From Triplophysa rosa (lineage: Eukaryota; Chordata; Actinopteri; Cypriniformes; Nemacheilidae), in NCBI RefSeq assembly GCF_024868665.1, contig NC_079898.1, positions 2,160,164 through 2,224,163 of the forward strand: DNA of 64,000 nt, read 5' to 3'. Below the pieces are notes generated by a model that did no database searches, was not told the DNA's origin, and was given only the letters and a program-made list of their open reading frames with translations. Shown here one piece after another: positions 1 through 13,461 of the stretch (positions within the stretch are counted from its first letter, which is position 1; every line of letters starts with the position of its first letter). Position numbers and translations under genes: made by a program.

Positions 1-640
1 TACAGGTGCTGGTCATATAATTAGAATATCATCAAAAAGTTGATTTATTTCACTAATTCCATTCAAAAAGTGAAACTTGTATATTATATTCATTCATTAC
101 ACACAGACTGATATATTTCAAATGTTTATTTCTTTTAATTTGATGATTATAACTGACAACTAATGAAAATCCCAAATTCAGTATCTCAGAAAATTAGAAT
201 ATTACTTAAGACCAATACAAAGAAAGGATTTTTAGAAATCTTGGCCAACTGAAAAGTATGAACATAAAAAGTATGAGCATGTACAGCACTCAATACTTAG
301 TTGGGGCTCCTTTTGCCTGAATTACTGCAGCAATGCGGCGTGGCATGGAGTCGATCAGTCTGTGGCACTGCTCTGGTGTTATGAGAGCCCATGTTGCTGT
401 GATAGTGGCCTTCAGCTCTTCTGCATTGTTGGGTCTGGCATATCGCATCTTCCTCTTCACAATACCCCATAGATTTTCTATGGGGTTAAGGTCAGGCGAG
501 TTTGCTGGCCAATTAAGAACAGGGATACCATGGTCCTTAAACCAGGTACTGGTAGCGTTGGCACTGTGTGCAGGTGCCAAGTCCTGTTGGAAAATGAAAT
601 CTGCATCTCCATGAAGTTGGTCAGCAGCAAAAATTAGTTG
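1..640 (-). mobile_element. Tc1/mariner element end with 3' part of transposase gene
   Basis: A TA dinucleotide at 1-2 is followed by a Tc1-type terminal repeat (CAGGTGCTGG...), with related inner-repeat sequence to about 215. The minus strand from about 640 to 290 encodes the C-terminal third of a DD34E transposase: FQQDLAPAHSAN (second catalytic Asp), WPANSPDLNPIENLWG (catalytic Glu) and the end GAPTKY before the stop at 290. Sequence above about 640 no longer matches a transposase, so the HTH and first-Asp half is lost. The element is a dead remnant. Confidence 0.85.
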
Positions 641-3104
641 CTGCCGAGAATAAAGAAGATCCCAGTGTGATTATAGGATACAACATTAAAAAAAACCACA
701 TAAACGCATGTTATATGTATGCTTATAGCCAATGCTCAATCTGTTGTACGAAAACTAACGTTAGCTGCGCGGCAGCAGCTTAACCACCCAAACAAAAACC
801 ATGGGCAAACCAGTCACGCGATTAAACCCAACTACATGCTGCACGGCGACAGCACAGAAATCAACCCGTAACGTTACACATTCTACCTGTAGACCTAGCC
901 AAATCTCAAATCAAGAAATAACTGTCTTACATTACTGCTGGCCTGCATGCAAAACTCCGAAAGTTGCCTTTCTTTCTGGGTTGACACTGCTGAAGTCCTG
1001 CATGAGGACATTGTTCAGAAAAAAAGTCTGAAATGCCTTTTTGCACCATTTGGACAAGAACGCTTGTGACACTTGACCTTCACTAACGCTGTGGCGTCAT
1101 GAGACACTTGTGTTGTCATTGTAACAGTAATGTTATTAAAACAAAAATTCACTAATATCCATTGAAAACATTAATAACACATAATTAATAACACATAATT
1201 TTATCAATAGACACATTGATAAAATGTATTATATTTATTTTTGATAAAACATTTTAATTTATGGAGTGTCTATTTACACAAGGTAACCTTACAAATAGCC
1301 TTCCCAAGGCAGCAATGCTTTTTACTCTAACCAAAAATAGCTGTATTTTCTTTGGATTGAGTAGAAATAGTTAGATGCTATTGATGCTTGTAAATAGTGG
1401 CAGATAATGTTCCTATTTGCACCTCAGTATTGTTGTGCATTAAACGTTATGCAATAATAACAGTGTGTAAATCATTATATTTATAAAAATTATGACAACT
1501 TATTGAGATATTAAAACCCTACACCCTTAACCTTACCCTAAACTTTATGAATAAAAATGAATTTTAAGTCTTAAATCAACTTTATTGAAAACAAACGCGA
1601 GAGTTGGATTAGAACCTGTTGATTTTCATGTCAACCATGTCCCATGATTTGACACTGTTTCAGTTTTTCTTTCGCTCGACGCAAGGGGGTGCTGCAGCAC
1701 CCCAACTTCCCGCAGCTATGATGCTACCTGTCACTTTTAAAGTTCTTTAAACGGGTCGGGATGTCTGTTGGTGAAATGCTTTGCCAAGCTGATCATGTTG
1801 GCTCTTTTGGTCTGCAGATTTTGTACACACGGACTTCGTCTGCACTATGCCGCACGTTTTAACTCTGCTATAATGCCCCTTTGCACGTCTGCTTCACTGA
1901 GAAGCCGTGAACAGACCGAAAAGGCACTTATGTTTGCCGCCATGACTCATTTCGTCGTCACACCGAAATCTGAAGCACAAATACAAGGAAAGAACGTTGT
2001 ACGCGTCCACTGACTGAAGAGAGTGCATCTCATTACGGCTGCCGCAAATGGACTCATTTCAGGATGTGTTTTCTCTGAAACACACACGTCATTAAGGTAC
2101 TGGTACCAAATAAATGAGAAATTGGTATAGTTTTAACAGAACGGTATCGCTGTACTTTTCTAGTACCAGTCTATCGTGCAACACTACTCACATAAAGTTT
2201 TTTTTCAAGTTTTCCCTCATAAGCAGGGTCATACAGAATCTGACTTTTTTGTTAATTCCACCCTAAAATTTTAGAAAAATCTGCAGAATTCCACAGAATA
2301 CTTTTAAATGTGTTGTTGGACTTTAAAGGCAGTCCTGCATGTTCAGAAATTTGAAGAGACAATTTGCTCAAAAGTAATATGAGGTTTTATTATCAGATGT
2401 GAAAAGCTGTAACAAAGCTTTGGGTTGTCAGACGACCTCCGAAAAAACCAACAACCCAAAATATTCAAATACACCCATATTTATAAAGTATGTGACGTCG
2501 CTCGTATCTTCTGACTCCTCCTCTGCTTTTTGCTCCCTTTCCACCAATCACCGTGAAGTCCTTTTTCTTAGTTCCTGTAAAATAACATTTCAAAACGTAT
2601 ATCCTGTGGTCAATCGCCAGTCCTGAGGAATGTTCTCCAGGACAGTTTCTTTTTGGGGAGCGGTCTCCTAAAAACAGTTCCCTGTGGCCGGACAACATAC
2701 CAACATTCTTAACATTCTTTTAGTAAAAAGAAAACACTTAATCATCTAATGTTTTTAATTATATAGCGTTGTTTCTTAATCCTATGATTCATTAAAACAC
2801 ATCACAACTCATGATTATACTTAGAACATATGCAGTGGATTGATTCATAACATTTATTTTTCTTTGTGACTCTTTATATGTGTGTGTGTTTATCTAGATA
2901 ATTTACGACTCCAACCCCCAACTTTCTCTGTTTTCTTTGTTTGCCCCAGTAACTTTCCACTGAGTGAAATAGAAAGCACATGACCAAAACACACAGCTTA
3001 ATGAAACAAATGAAAGAAAACACTTATTGATTATATTGATATTTAAATCATACTTTTATCTAAAAAATATTCCCACAGTGTTTACATTTGTACACAAATA
3101 TAAA
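641..3104. other. intergenic, no gene recognised
   Basis: I see no host exon here. Short open frames at 801-1031, 1768-2013 and 2399-2698 show no recognisable domain. The sequence is AT-rich with a few CpG-containing patches around 1650-2050 and could hold old transposon debris that I cannot classify. Confidence 0.4.
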
Positions 3105-3106
3105 TA

Positions 3107-4430
<1,324 letters not shown>

Positions 4431-4630
4431 TCACGTTTGCGCTCGGTGTCTATCTGAAATAAATTCTCAGAGCAACTCTGGAGATGAAGTTCATTTTTTC
4501 ATGTCCTCATACAGCACAGACGCAGACAAATCCCATGAGAATCATGCAAGTAGCACGTTAAACTGTGCAGTTCATTCACTCTGACATGCAGAACAGCCAG
4601 ATGGCATGTTTAAATAACAGGGCTCTAGAC

Positions 4631-4823
4631 CAGTGGTCACCAACCCTGCTCCTGGAGATCGACCGTCCGGCAGACTGCAGCTCCAACCCTGCTTCAGCAC
4701 ACATGTCTGTAATTATCAAGCAAACCTGAACACCTTGATTAGATAGTTCAGGTGTGTTTGATTGGGGTTGGAGCTGAAATCTTCAGGACGGTCGATCTCC
4801 AGGAGCAGGGTTGGTGACCACTG
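4631..4823. mobile_element. hAT MITE (193 bp) inserted in the terminal repeat of the outer element
   Basis: The ends are CAGTGGTCACCAACCCTGCT and its reverse complement, and the arms pair for about 38 bp (through GGAGATCGACCGTCC). CTCTAGAC occurs directly before (4623-4630) and after (4824-4831) as an exact 8-bp duplication. That duplicated octamer is part of the outer element's own terminal repeat, so this MITE arrived later. It has no coding capacity. Confidence 0.92.
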
Positions 4824-5264
4824 CTCTAGACTAACACTTGAGAGAGGTGGCACTGGTGCTACAAAGTTATTCAGTTGGTGGCACCAGCCCTTAATTTGAT
4901 ATCTCACCCCTCGACTCTGGTGCTAAGAAAAAAGAATCACTAAAACTTCATTAAAATGTATTTAAAGGAGGCATGAATTAAAGTCACAATTTTAACCCGA
5001 GCTTTTGTTGTGTAAGAGGGAATCGTATTCACGCGAACATCATGTAAGTGTCAGAACTGAAAACGCCCTTGTTACTGAGATTACATCTGTTATTGACACC
5101 AGGCCCAGCGAAAGGCAGGTTCTGGAATGCACCTATCTATGATAGGTTAAACACTGCCTCCAAAGAAAAATATCAACGACTACTTCTCTAGCCCTGCCCA
5201 CTGGTTCGCGCATGACAGAACCAGTGGCCCGGAACCAGATAGAGCGAGCAAGCAATAAACAAAC

Positions 5265-5560
5265 ATGTCGTTAAAGATAGCTAAATATTGTGCCATCGCA
5301 GGTTCTGGAAGAATACAGTCGCTGCATAACCTTCCTTTGGATTCCGATATTAGGAATGTGGGGTTAAAGTTTATTTTTAAAGACGTTCCAGCTCATGTGG
5401 GAAAAACATGGAGCATTTGTTAGTTTCATTTCTCCGAGGATTCCTTCGTGAACAAGGCACTGGATTTGTAGAGAGACTAAAATTAAAAAGCAGTGCTGTG
5501 ATGTCAATATTGGATCCGATAGGAATGGCGCAGCAATCTTATGTAAAACATTTTTGTACT
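5265..5560 (+). pseudogene. THAP-domain protein remnant
   Basis: From ATG 5265 the frame reads MSLKIAKYCAIAGSGRIQSL, like the start of repetitive fish proteins with an N-terminal THAP zinc finger (family pattern YCA-x-GC). The expected second Cys is Ser here. After HVGK (about 5400) the match moves by a frameshift into the frame beginning at 5408, where FVERLKLKS and SILDP complete the domain region. Broken zinc ligands and the shift point to a dead copy. It lies inside the 4620-8271 element and may be its cargo or a separate insertion. Confidence 0.6.
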
Positions 5561-6059
5561 ATGCGTCACTATTGCTTTGTTATTGATCGCTTGATCTATG
5601 CAGAGGTTGTCTGTGATCTTAAGCCTGTGCGAATCGGGATCTCTGTGATTTGGCGGGCTCATATATCATTTTTCAAGGTTTTATCCACCGTTTGCGAATA
5701 ATGGAGGCTGTTTTGAAGTGTTTTTGGTATTATTTCGGGTGCTGGGTGATATCCATAAGTTACCGGGAGTCTCCCGTTTGTTTATTTATCATGGAAACTC
5801 TCGTAACATTTGAGACCCGTGATCGCGGTGATCTTTTGTCGGGTTCGCGATCACTGGCCTCAAATGCTGACAGGTACGGTCATATATCATTAAACACCAT
5901 ACAACTATAGGCTATACACACTATACGCAAAGTCTTGCCATCACATCCGCGAATGCGTCACATGAAAAACTGATGTGGGAAGGTAATTTATAAATCACAG
6001 GAGGTCTACAGATAATACTAATGCCCTGCGAAAACTGTGAGTGGTGCTAATGTGTAAAA

Positions 6060-7001
6060 ATATATCAACAATATGATGTTTCATATCATTCGGTATCGAT
6101 AATTATTGACTTTTTTTTTTGAAAAAGTAAAAATGACAAGTAGAACAGTTTGTATTTGTACATTACATTGAACACATTTTGTAACATTTTAAGTTCAAGA
6201 GTTTGTTTAACACTTATTTTTTTATCTTAATATCAGTAAGACATAAAGAAGATATTTAGTTTACTTTTTTTTTTGGTACAAACAAAACATCAGACAGGTT
6301 TTGCGAAATGAATTCCCCCGTGTGGTCCTCGGGAAAATACGCTGTTTCCAAGCATTTACTCTTAAGATTCCAATCACTGTCAATGAAATGCACACTTAAG
6401 CTTATGTACGGGTCACACGTGCGACTCGTCCAGATGTCCGCGGTTGTTGCAAAATATGAGATGGTGGAAAGCTCCTTACATAAATGGCGGGTCGCCATAG
6501 TCTCGTCAATGAATGGGAAACACTGCATATTCCAAAGGGTGGTAGCGGTTAAGATGATGAAATAAGTTGCTTGTGTTTTCATGCTTGGCCGGGACGTTTT
6601 TTTTACAAAGCTTACACACAACGTTATTCTGATGTTGGTCAGAAGAAAAGAAACCAAAAAACTGCCACACTGGCGAGCTGACATTTCCTTTTTTGTTGAC
6701 AATTTCCTCGCTGCCGGCAGGTACGGCACTCATCTTGCATGTGTTCTGATGTCACATGGCGATGATGCAACCAAACATGAGAGCAACGCAACCCGGCAGT
6801 TTAGATCTTATTGGTTGTTTGCTTGTCAATCGTAGCACGCTAATGTAACAAAACATCTTATAGGCTGTTTAAGATCTTCGGACGTCGCGGGCGCGCACAT
6901 TTTAAGGAAATTATCGAGCACTATATTGAACTTTTTTAATATTGATATCGACAATGTTGTACCGTCGATAAATATTGATACCGTTTTATCGCCCAGCCCT
7001 A
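6060..7001 (-). mobile_element. hAT fragment with BED-finger transposase start
   Basis: The right end TTATCGCCCAGCCCTA (6986-7001) is a common fish hAT terminus (TAGGGCTGGGCGATAA when read on the minus strand). The coding remnant at 6256-6733 reads away from it. No matching left end was found, so the left boundary is approximate and the copy is probably truncated. Confidence 0.6.
6256..6733 (-). pseudogene. hAT / ZBED-like transposase N-terminal fragment
   Basis: The minus frame from 6733 contains a BED zinc finger: SPVWQFFGF followed by CKLC, and HHLNRYH as the C2H2-like ligand set. After a frameshift near 6550 the adjoining frame continues with FATTADIWTSRTCDPYISLS, the typical start of a hAT catalytic domain (T-x-D-x-WTS). 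Reading ends at 6256. The remaining catalytic core and the C-terminal dimerisation region are absent. Confidence 0.75.
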
Positions 7002-8279
7002 ACCTAACGTTACGTCTCGAACCAAATTCACAGAAGGCTCCAACTACGCAAACTGCTATCCAATCATAGCGGTGGGCGTTTACAAGTGTTTTCAATGCGG
7101 CACGCCCATTAAAACCGAGCGTTTGCAGAGCTGGCCTCAAAACCTGGGTAGAAAATTGCCTATTACTTATTGATTTTGATGATTTTGAATTTAAAAAACA
7201 TGCAAACGTCATAAGTAGACCTCGTACAACAGTATTAAACAATAAACAACACCAGTTCATCGCACCTTTAATACATGAATAAATCAGTTAGAAATTAATA
7301 CAAATCACTGTTTATGATTGAATTATTTTTATTGTATATGTAAACTCTCTTTCAACACTTTACCATATTTAAAGCACATCTTTCTTAAAGCTACTTTCTT
7401 CCTTTATTTGTTGTGAACAACTCCTATAAGAAAACACAATTCCTTTAATATCAGTGAGTGTTTTTGGGCCCGTCCTTTGTTGTTTGATGAACATTATAAA
7501 CAGAGATCTTTATTATGCTGCTGGCCCTTTAAGAGCTCGCGCAATATTCTAGAACACACGTTTTGTTTCCCAACTGTTTGTTCACGAAACTGAATTACTG
7601 AATAACTTACAAGGTTTCTTGTTAATATGGGAATTTTGATGTTATTTTGTGTTTATACTGTATGTCCGTTTCAGAGTAAGAAGGCGTGAAAGAGAACTCC
7701 GTTTAGTATTTTGTGCTCGGACTCTCTGGGCGCGCGCATCTCTCAAACAACCCGCGAGACCTGAAGGCTTTTAGTGATTATTCTTCATGTAGCGAATTAC
7801 AAATAAATTGTATTTAACGTGATGTATAACATTTTGTATGCTTTGCAGTATTGTTAGAGAGATTTATACAATAGCTTCACATGCATACAATACACGCAAC
7901 ACATTTCGTTATCTTTGCTGTTTTGTACCTTAGCCGGGGAAATTCTTGTATTCTGCATATTTATTTCAGTTGCAAGATTGAGCGCTTCACTTGTCTGCTC
8001 TTTCGGTCCTTCGCCTCCTACCCGCAAATTACATCTTTGGGGCGGGGGCACTGACAGATAAGTGAATGGTTGAAAGAGGGGAGACGAAAATGAGTGCCTG
8101 AATGTGCCGCTTGGGCAATATAACATTTCTGCGCATTAAATTTATAATACGCAAAAAATATATATTGATCAGTTTGGCAGTCGCACCGGTGCGACCATTA
8201 AGAAAAACTTGTCGCACTGGCAGGAAAAATAGTTGCAAAATGAGACCATTTAGTCGCAGCCTAGAGCCCTGAAATAACA

Positions 8280-8790
8280 GCATTATTTTGTTTCGTTTCA
8301 TGGACTCAATTATATGGACTCAATGCAACTGGAAAACAAGTTTCACTCGCAAAATAGACTAAAACTAAGTAAAATAGTGGTGCACCATTGATTAACGTCA
8401 CACAGAAACAAGCACAACTACAAACGCACTTCACACAAACAAGCGGCTCTGTTTAATGCACCTGCCAAACTGTATCGCATGTTTGCTACACTGGTCAATA
8501 CATAACGTTATATGCCACACTGTACAGACCTGATAGGCGCACGTGTTTAAACAGCCACAAAGACCGCTTTCAGCCTTTGGACATAACATGTACTGTAAAC
8601 ATTATGGGACGCGCGCTAGGCTAGTCAGACAGGATAAACTTTGCTGGCTGAAGTCCTAAAAGTTCGGTTTAAAGAAACGGAACGTACCAAGCACAATGTT
8701 CACACGCACGCGTACACACACAGTGTTGTTCGCAGTCTCGCGGTTGTCAGAGCATAAATGAAAACTTCTGCCCTCTGTATATTTTTCTGT
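8280..8790. other. intergenic, nothing recognised
   Basis: No exon, repeat family or RNA gene could be recognised in this stretch. Confidence 0.35.
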
Positions 8791-8799
8791 AATTTATTC

Positions 8800-9510
8800 T
8801 GCAGTGTCTTCTGTGTTTACATGACATGTCCAGAGTTTAGCGGGCTGTGCATCAGTAATAATGGTCCGTGGGGATACGCAGTGCTCCATGTGTACTGTAG
8901 TTAAATGGATTAAACGAAGCTTGCTTTTGTGTATACGAATTACTAGAGTTACTCGAGGAATGGTTCCAGCTCTAGGTGTGAGTGTGCTGGTTATGTCCTG
9001 TAGGAGATTGGAGTGGATTGGGTCGAGGGGACAGGTGGTGGGGTGGCTGGGGAGAAGTCTGGTGACTTCAGTGTCAGGCAGTGGTGAGAAAGAGGAAAGT
9101 TCAGTGTTTGAAGTGAGGGTAGTGTGTACGGAGGTCTGAGGCGGCAAAAAATGTTTGCTGACAGAAGAGGTTTTTTCAGTGAAAAAGACAGTGAAGTCCT
9201 CCGCAGTCAAAGATGAAGTGGGTGGGGGAGGAGGGGGACAAAGAAGAGTGTTGAGCGTCTTGAATAGTGTTAGGTGCATTACTCACCTTGGTGGTATAGA
9301 AAGATGTTATAGCTGTGGTAACACTAGCAGAAAAAGAGGAGAGTAGTGTCTGGTAGTCTCTTAGGTCGACAGGATGCTTGGTCTTGGGACATTTCCTTTC
9401 TGCAGTCCTCAGTGTACTCCGAGTGTACTCCCTTGTTCCCTTGTTCCACCATTCAACAGACTTACGCCACCAGCGCACTGCTATTGGACTGCAGAAAGAT
9501 ACTACCTTTT
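8800..9510 (-). pseudogene. LINE ORF2 fragment (CR1/L2 group), broken
   Basis: Minus-strand frames encode the linker between endonuclease and reverse transcriptase typical of fish CR1/L2-group LINEs: ...TTAITSFYTTKVSNAPN..., FFTEKTSSVSKHF and LLPSHPTTCPLDPIHSNLL. At least one frameshift separates the two parts (near 9190-9280). The reverse transcriptase palm is not present. It abuts the target duplication of the hAT element that begins at 9544. Confidence 0.7.
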
Positions 9511-9920
9511 CAATCTGCTATATTACTGACTGTTAGGGATGTAACGATTCACTCAGCTCACGATGCGATGCGATTCACGATTCTGATCTCACGATGCGAT
9601 TTATTCACAATTTACTCACGATTTATTTTTACAAAATGAGTTGAAACAAATTAGAGACATGAACAACTTCCCTTGCATTATTTCTTAAATGCTTCACGTT
9701 TCTTTGTATAATATATATTTTTATTTCAAATAACAAAACTAAACTGCAATTTTAAAACAAATGAATAATAGAAAAAGTATCTTTAATATGAACAAACTAA
9801 TACTGTGTTGTGTATTTCGGGGAAACTATGAGTTTAACCACAGTAACATACGTATAATTAATTGTGATTAACCATTAATTATTTTATACACTTTAACCTG
9901 ATGCAGCAGAGCTAATAACG

Positions 9921-12392
9921 TTGATAAAGTTGATAAAGTTGATGGTTAACGTTGATAAAGTACTAATTGTCGGAGACTTTAATATCCACGTAGATAGTGC
10001 TAACGATGCATTAGCAGTGGCGTTTACAGAGCTATTACACTCTTTTGGAGTAACACAACACATCAATGGACCCACTCATCGATTTAATCATACACTAGAC
10101 TTGATTATATCTCTCGGAGCCGATCTAACCAATATAGATATTATACCTCAAAGCGACGATGTCACTGATCACTATCTTATAACATGTACACTGCGCACTG
10201 CAGAAATCAGCCGTTTAACTCGTTATCGACAGGGTAGAACAATTACCTCGACTACTAAAGATAGTTTCACAAAGAGCTTGCCAGATCTGACTCCTTTAAT
10301 AACCATACCAATAAATATAGAATCGCTCGATGACATGACCAGCAAATTGGGCACTATTTTCTCTAATACATTAGAAGCTGTCGCACCTATGAAGTCAAAA
10401 AAGATTAATGAGAAAAACGCAGCACCATGGTACAATAGCACCACTCGCGCCCTTAAAAGAGAAACACGTAAACTGGAGCGCAAATGGAAACAAACCCAAT
10501 TAGAGGTCTTTAAAATTGCGTGGAAAGAGAGTGCAAACTGTTATAAAAAGGCACTAAAAGCAGCAAAGGCTGAGCACCTCCGTAACCTCATAGAAACTAA
10601 CAAAAACAATCCAAGGTTTTTATTTAGTACAGTTGCTAAACTAACAAATAAACAGACTTCACCTGACCTGGGTATTCCGCCGCACCTTGGTAGCAATGAT
10701 TTCATGAATTTTTTTACAGAGAAAATCGAAAACATACGAGACAAAATAGTAAAAACTCAACCTCCAAGTCTGTCCTATAAATTAGTACCAACCATCGCCC
10801 CAAAAGAAAGGCTACAGTGTTTTTCACCTATAAAACAGGAAGATTTAATTAAACTTATTGCAACATCTAAACCTACAACTTGCTTATTAGATCCCATACC
10901 AACTAAATTATTAAAAGAGTTATTACCCGTTGCAATTGAGCCCATTTATAACATTATCAACTCGTCAATTAATCTAGGCCATGTCCCAGGACCCTTTAAA
11001 CTGGCCGTCATTAAGCCTCTTATCAAGAAACCAAACTTAGACCCCAATGAACTAGGAAACTATAGACCGATTTCAAATCTCCCTTACCTGTCTAAAATAC
11101 TAGAAAAAGTAGTGTCCACTCAGTTGTGCTCTTTCTTACAAAATAATGACATACACGAAAAATTCCAGTCAGGCTTTAGACCGCATCATAGTACTGAAAC
11201 TGCGCTCGTTAAAATTACAAACGACCTGCTTATAGCATCAGATAAAGGTAACATCTCACTCCTAGTCCTGCTCGACCTTAGTGCTGCGTTCGATACTGTA
11301 GACCATAAAATACTTCTAGATCGCTTACACAATTATACCGGTATTCAGGGACAGGCACTACAATGGTTCAGATCTTACTTATCAGACAGACATCAATTTG
11401 TCCATTTAAATGGGGAATCATCAAATCTAACGCAAGTAAATTATGGATTACCTCAGGGATCGGTTTTAGGACCCTTGCTATTCTCCATATACATGCTGCC
11501 CCTTGGAAACATTATTAGAAAACATGGAATTAGCTTCCACTGTTATGCAGATGATACTCAGCTATATATCTCATCAAGACCAGATGATTCCTTCCAACTA
11601 TCCAAATTGGCAGAGTGCATCGACGATATAAAGCATTGGATGACTTGTAATTTCCTTCTTTTAAATTCTAATAAAACAGAAATATTACTTATCGGACCAA
11701 AGACACGTGAGCAGAATATTTCGGATTATGACCTGCAAATTGAAGGCTGCACTGTTACTCCAACAAATACAGTTAAAGACCTTGGCGTTATATTAGACAG
11801 CAACCTGTCATTTAAAAATCACATCTCAAATGTCACAAAAACAGCCTTCTTCCACCTTAGAAATGTTGCCAAATTGCGAAATATTTTATGTGTGGCTGAT
11901 GCAGAGAAGCTTATTCATGCATTTGTGACCTCAAGACTTGACTACTGTAATGCACTGCTTAGTGGTTGTCCTGCATCATCAATAAACAAACTACAGTTAG
12001 TTCAGAATGCAGCTGCCAGAGTTCTAACCAGGTCCAGAAAATACGATCACATAACCCCAATGTTATCAACCCTTCACTGGTTACCCATTAAGTATCGTAT
12101 TGACTTTAAAGTTCTTTTAATTACTTATAAAGCCTTAAACGGTTTAGCCCCTACCTACATAACAGAGCTTCTACCACACTACAACCCATCACGCTCTCTA
12201 AGATCTCAAAACTCCAGACTTTTGATAACACCTAGAATAACTAAATCCACCAAAGGGGGTAGAGCTTTCTCATACGTAGCACCTAAACTCTGGAATAGCC
12301 TCCCCGATACTATTCGAGGGTCAGACACACTCTCCCAATTTAAATCTAGATTAAAGACACATCTTTTCAGCCAAGCATTCACTAATACATAG
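9921..12392 (+). CDS. L2-like LINE ORF2: partial endonuclease plus reverse transcriptase
   Basis: An uninterrupted frame of 823 codons. The N-terminus has the end of an APE-type endonuclease ([13 protein letters not shown] about residues 13-25, then [12 protein letters not shown]). The reverse transcriptase follows: [47 protein letters not shown] and the catalytic YADD (11544-11555). The C-terminal domain contains [13 protein letters not shown] and PKLWNSLPD, found across CR1/L2 elements. The annotated start is a TTG in 5'-junction filler and not a true initiation site; the endonuclease start is lost. Intact length suggests a recent insertion, but the copy cannot be autonomous. Confidence 0.9.
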   Translation: MIKLIKLMVNVDKVLIVGDFNIHVDSANDALAVAFTELLHSFGVTQHINGPTHRFNHTLDLIISLGADLTNIDIIPQSDDVTDHYLITCTLRTAEISRLTRYRQGRTITSTTKDSFTKSLPDLTPLITIPINIESLDDMTSKLGTIFSNTLEAVAPMKSKKINEKNAAPWYNSTTRALKRETRKLERKWKQTQLEVFKIAWKESANCYKKALKAAKAEHLRNLIETNKNNPRFLFSTVAKLTNKQTSPDLGIPPHLGSNDFMNFFTEKIENIRDKIVKTQPPSLSYKLVPTIAPKERLQCFSPIKQEDLIKLIATSKPTTCLLDPIPTKLLKELLPVAIEPIYNIINSSINLGHVPGPFKLAVIKPLIKKPNLDPNELGNYRPISNLPYLSKILEKVVSTQLCSFLQNNDIHEKFQSGFRPHHSTETALVKITNDLLIASDKGNISLLVLLDLSAAFDTVDHKILLDRLHNYTGIQGQALQWFRSYLSDRHQFVHLNGESSNLTQVNYGLPQGSVLGPLLFSIYMLPLGNIIRKHGISFHCYADDTQLYISSRPDDSFQLSKLAECIDDIKHWMTCNFLLLNSNKTEILLIGPKTREQNISDYDLQIEGCTVTPTNTVKDLGVILDSNLSFKNHISNVTKTAFFHLRNVAKLRNILCVADAEKLIHAFVTSRLDYCNALLSGCPASSINKLQLVQNAAARVLTRSRKYDHITPMLSTLHWLPIKYRIDFKVLLITYKALNGLAPTYITELLPHYNPSRSLRSQNSRLLITPRITKSTKGGRAFSYVAPKLWNSLPDTIRGSDTLSQFKSRLKTHLFSQAFTNT

Positions 12393-13427
12393 CTAATGAA
12401 CAGCAGCTACGCTAATTATTCTCTTTCTGTTTCTGCCCTCGCCTCGGGATGCCCATCCCGAGGTAGGGAGAGATTCCGCCAGGCCCAGATGAACGTCATA
12501 TGCCCATCCACAACTAGAGATTACGCCAGCTACATCTGAAAATCCCGTGCCATCCTCCTGCGAGAGCCTGCGGACTGACTGACCATCCAGCTCCATCCAA
12601 GGCAATTCCATCACCACCCAAGAAAAAGGCGACCATCTGGCCGGCCCAGCTCAGACAATTCCATCCCCAACCGAGAGCAAAGACGGACTACCTGTCACAT
12701 AAATGCTAAATTTACAATACTTGGTATTTAATGCTAAACTTACATCACACGACAGCAGTTTGAAGTTATGGCTGCACTCAGTGACTTTGATTGGAGGTAG
12801 CTGGGTGGGTGTTGTAGGGAGTGGGGGGGCTTGTTGGTTGTGGTTCGGGGCGTTTCATTTGTTGGGACTGTGTGGGTCTGGTCTGGTTGGTCTTGTTTTG
12901 TGGTCGATGTCGGACAACAGAGGAATAAAGTTAATTATGCCATTACTACTTTTCCCTGGTTGTTCCTCTGTTGTCTGTTGTTGATCGCGGAATGGGACCG
13001 GGTTGGACCTGCACGGTTTCGGCGGGTGGGGCTTCCTGGGTCGCGGCTCGTGGGCTCTCCCTGTTCTTCGTGGACGTTGCTCGGTGGCTTTGGTCGGGGT
13101 CACTGAGTGCAGCTATGACACGTCAGAGGAGATCTGGCCCTCCCGGCTGAGCCTGGTTTCTCCCGAGGTTTTTTTTTCTCCATTATTCAGCATTGGAGTT
13201 TGGGTTCCTCGCCACAGCAGAGCAGTGCAGTGTTGGCTTGCTCACCGGGAGACTGCATTTATTTATTTATTTATTCATTTATTTATTAGATATTATTTAT
13301 TATAATGATCTTGCTTGGTCTATAAACACCATGCACTGTGCTGTGTTTTACGTTTCTGTGTTTTTCTAATTTGCTCCTTTAAAGCTGCTTTGGAACAATG
13401 CACATTGTGAAAAGCGCTATATAAATA

Positions 13428-13461
13428 AAATTGAATTGAATTGAATTGAATTGAATTGAAT
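13428..13461 (+). repeat. LINE tail microsatellite (TTGAA)n
   Basis: Tandem TTGAA units follow TATAAATAAAA directly. This is the 3' terminus of the LINE copy. Confidence 0.85.

Larger units (their letters stand above)
4620..8271. mobile_element. hAT-like element with GGGCTCTAGA ends, 8-bp target duplication
   Basis: The left end GGGCTCTAGAC (4620-4630) mirrors the right end CTAGAGCCCTG (8261-8271). AAATAACA is present on both sides (4612-4619 and 8272-8279), as expected for a hAT-type 8-bp target duplication. The left end appears to have lost its first CA. The inner sequence near both ends shares a GGTGGCACTGG / CGCACTGGCAGG type motif. Inside lie a younger MITE (4631-4823), a THAP-domain remnant and a BED-finger hAT fragment. 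No intact transposase of its own was recognised. Confidence 0.65.
9920..13461 (+). mobile_element. 5'-truncated L2-like non-LTR retrotransposon
   Basis: The insertion is flanked by TAATAAC on both sides (9913-9919 and 13462-13468). It ends in a (TTGAA)n microsatellite tail from about 13428, typical of L2-group LINEs. The 3' UTR is 12393-13461. The 5' junction shows short tandem copies of TTGATAAAG (9921-9965), probably filler added at truncation. It lies inside the 9544-14936 hAT and is therefore younger than it. Confidence 0.88.
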
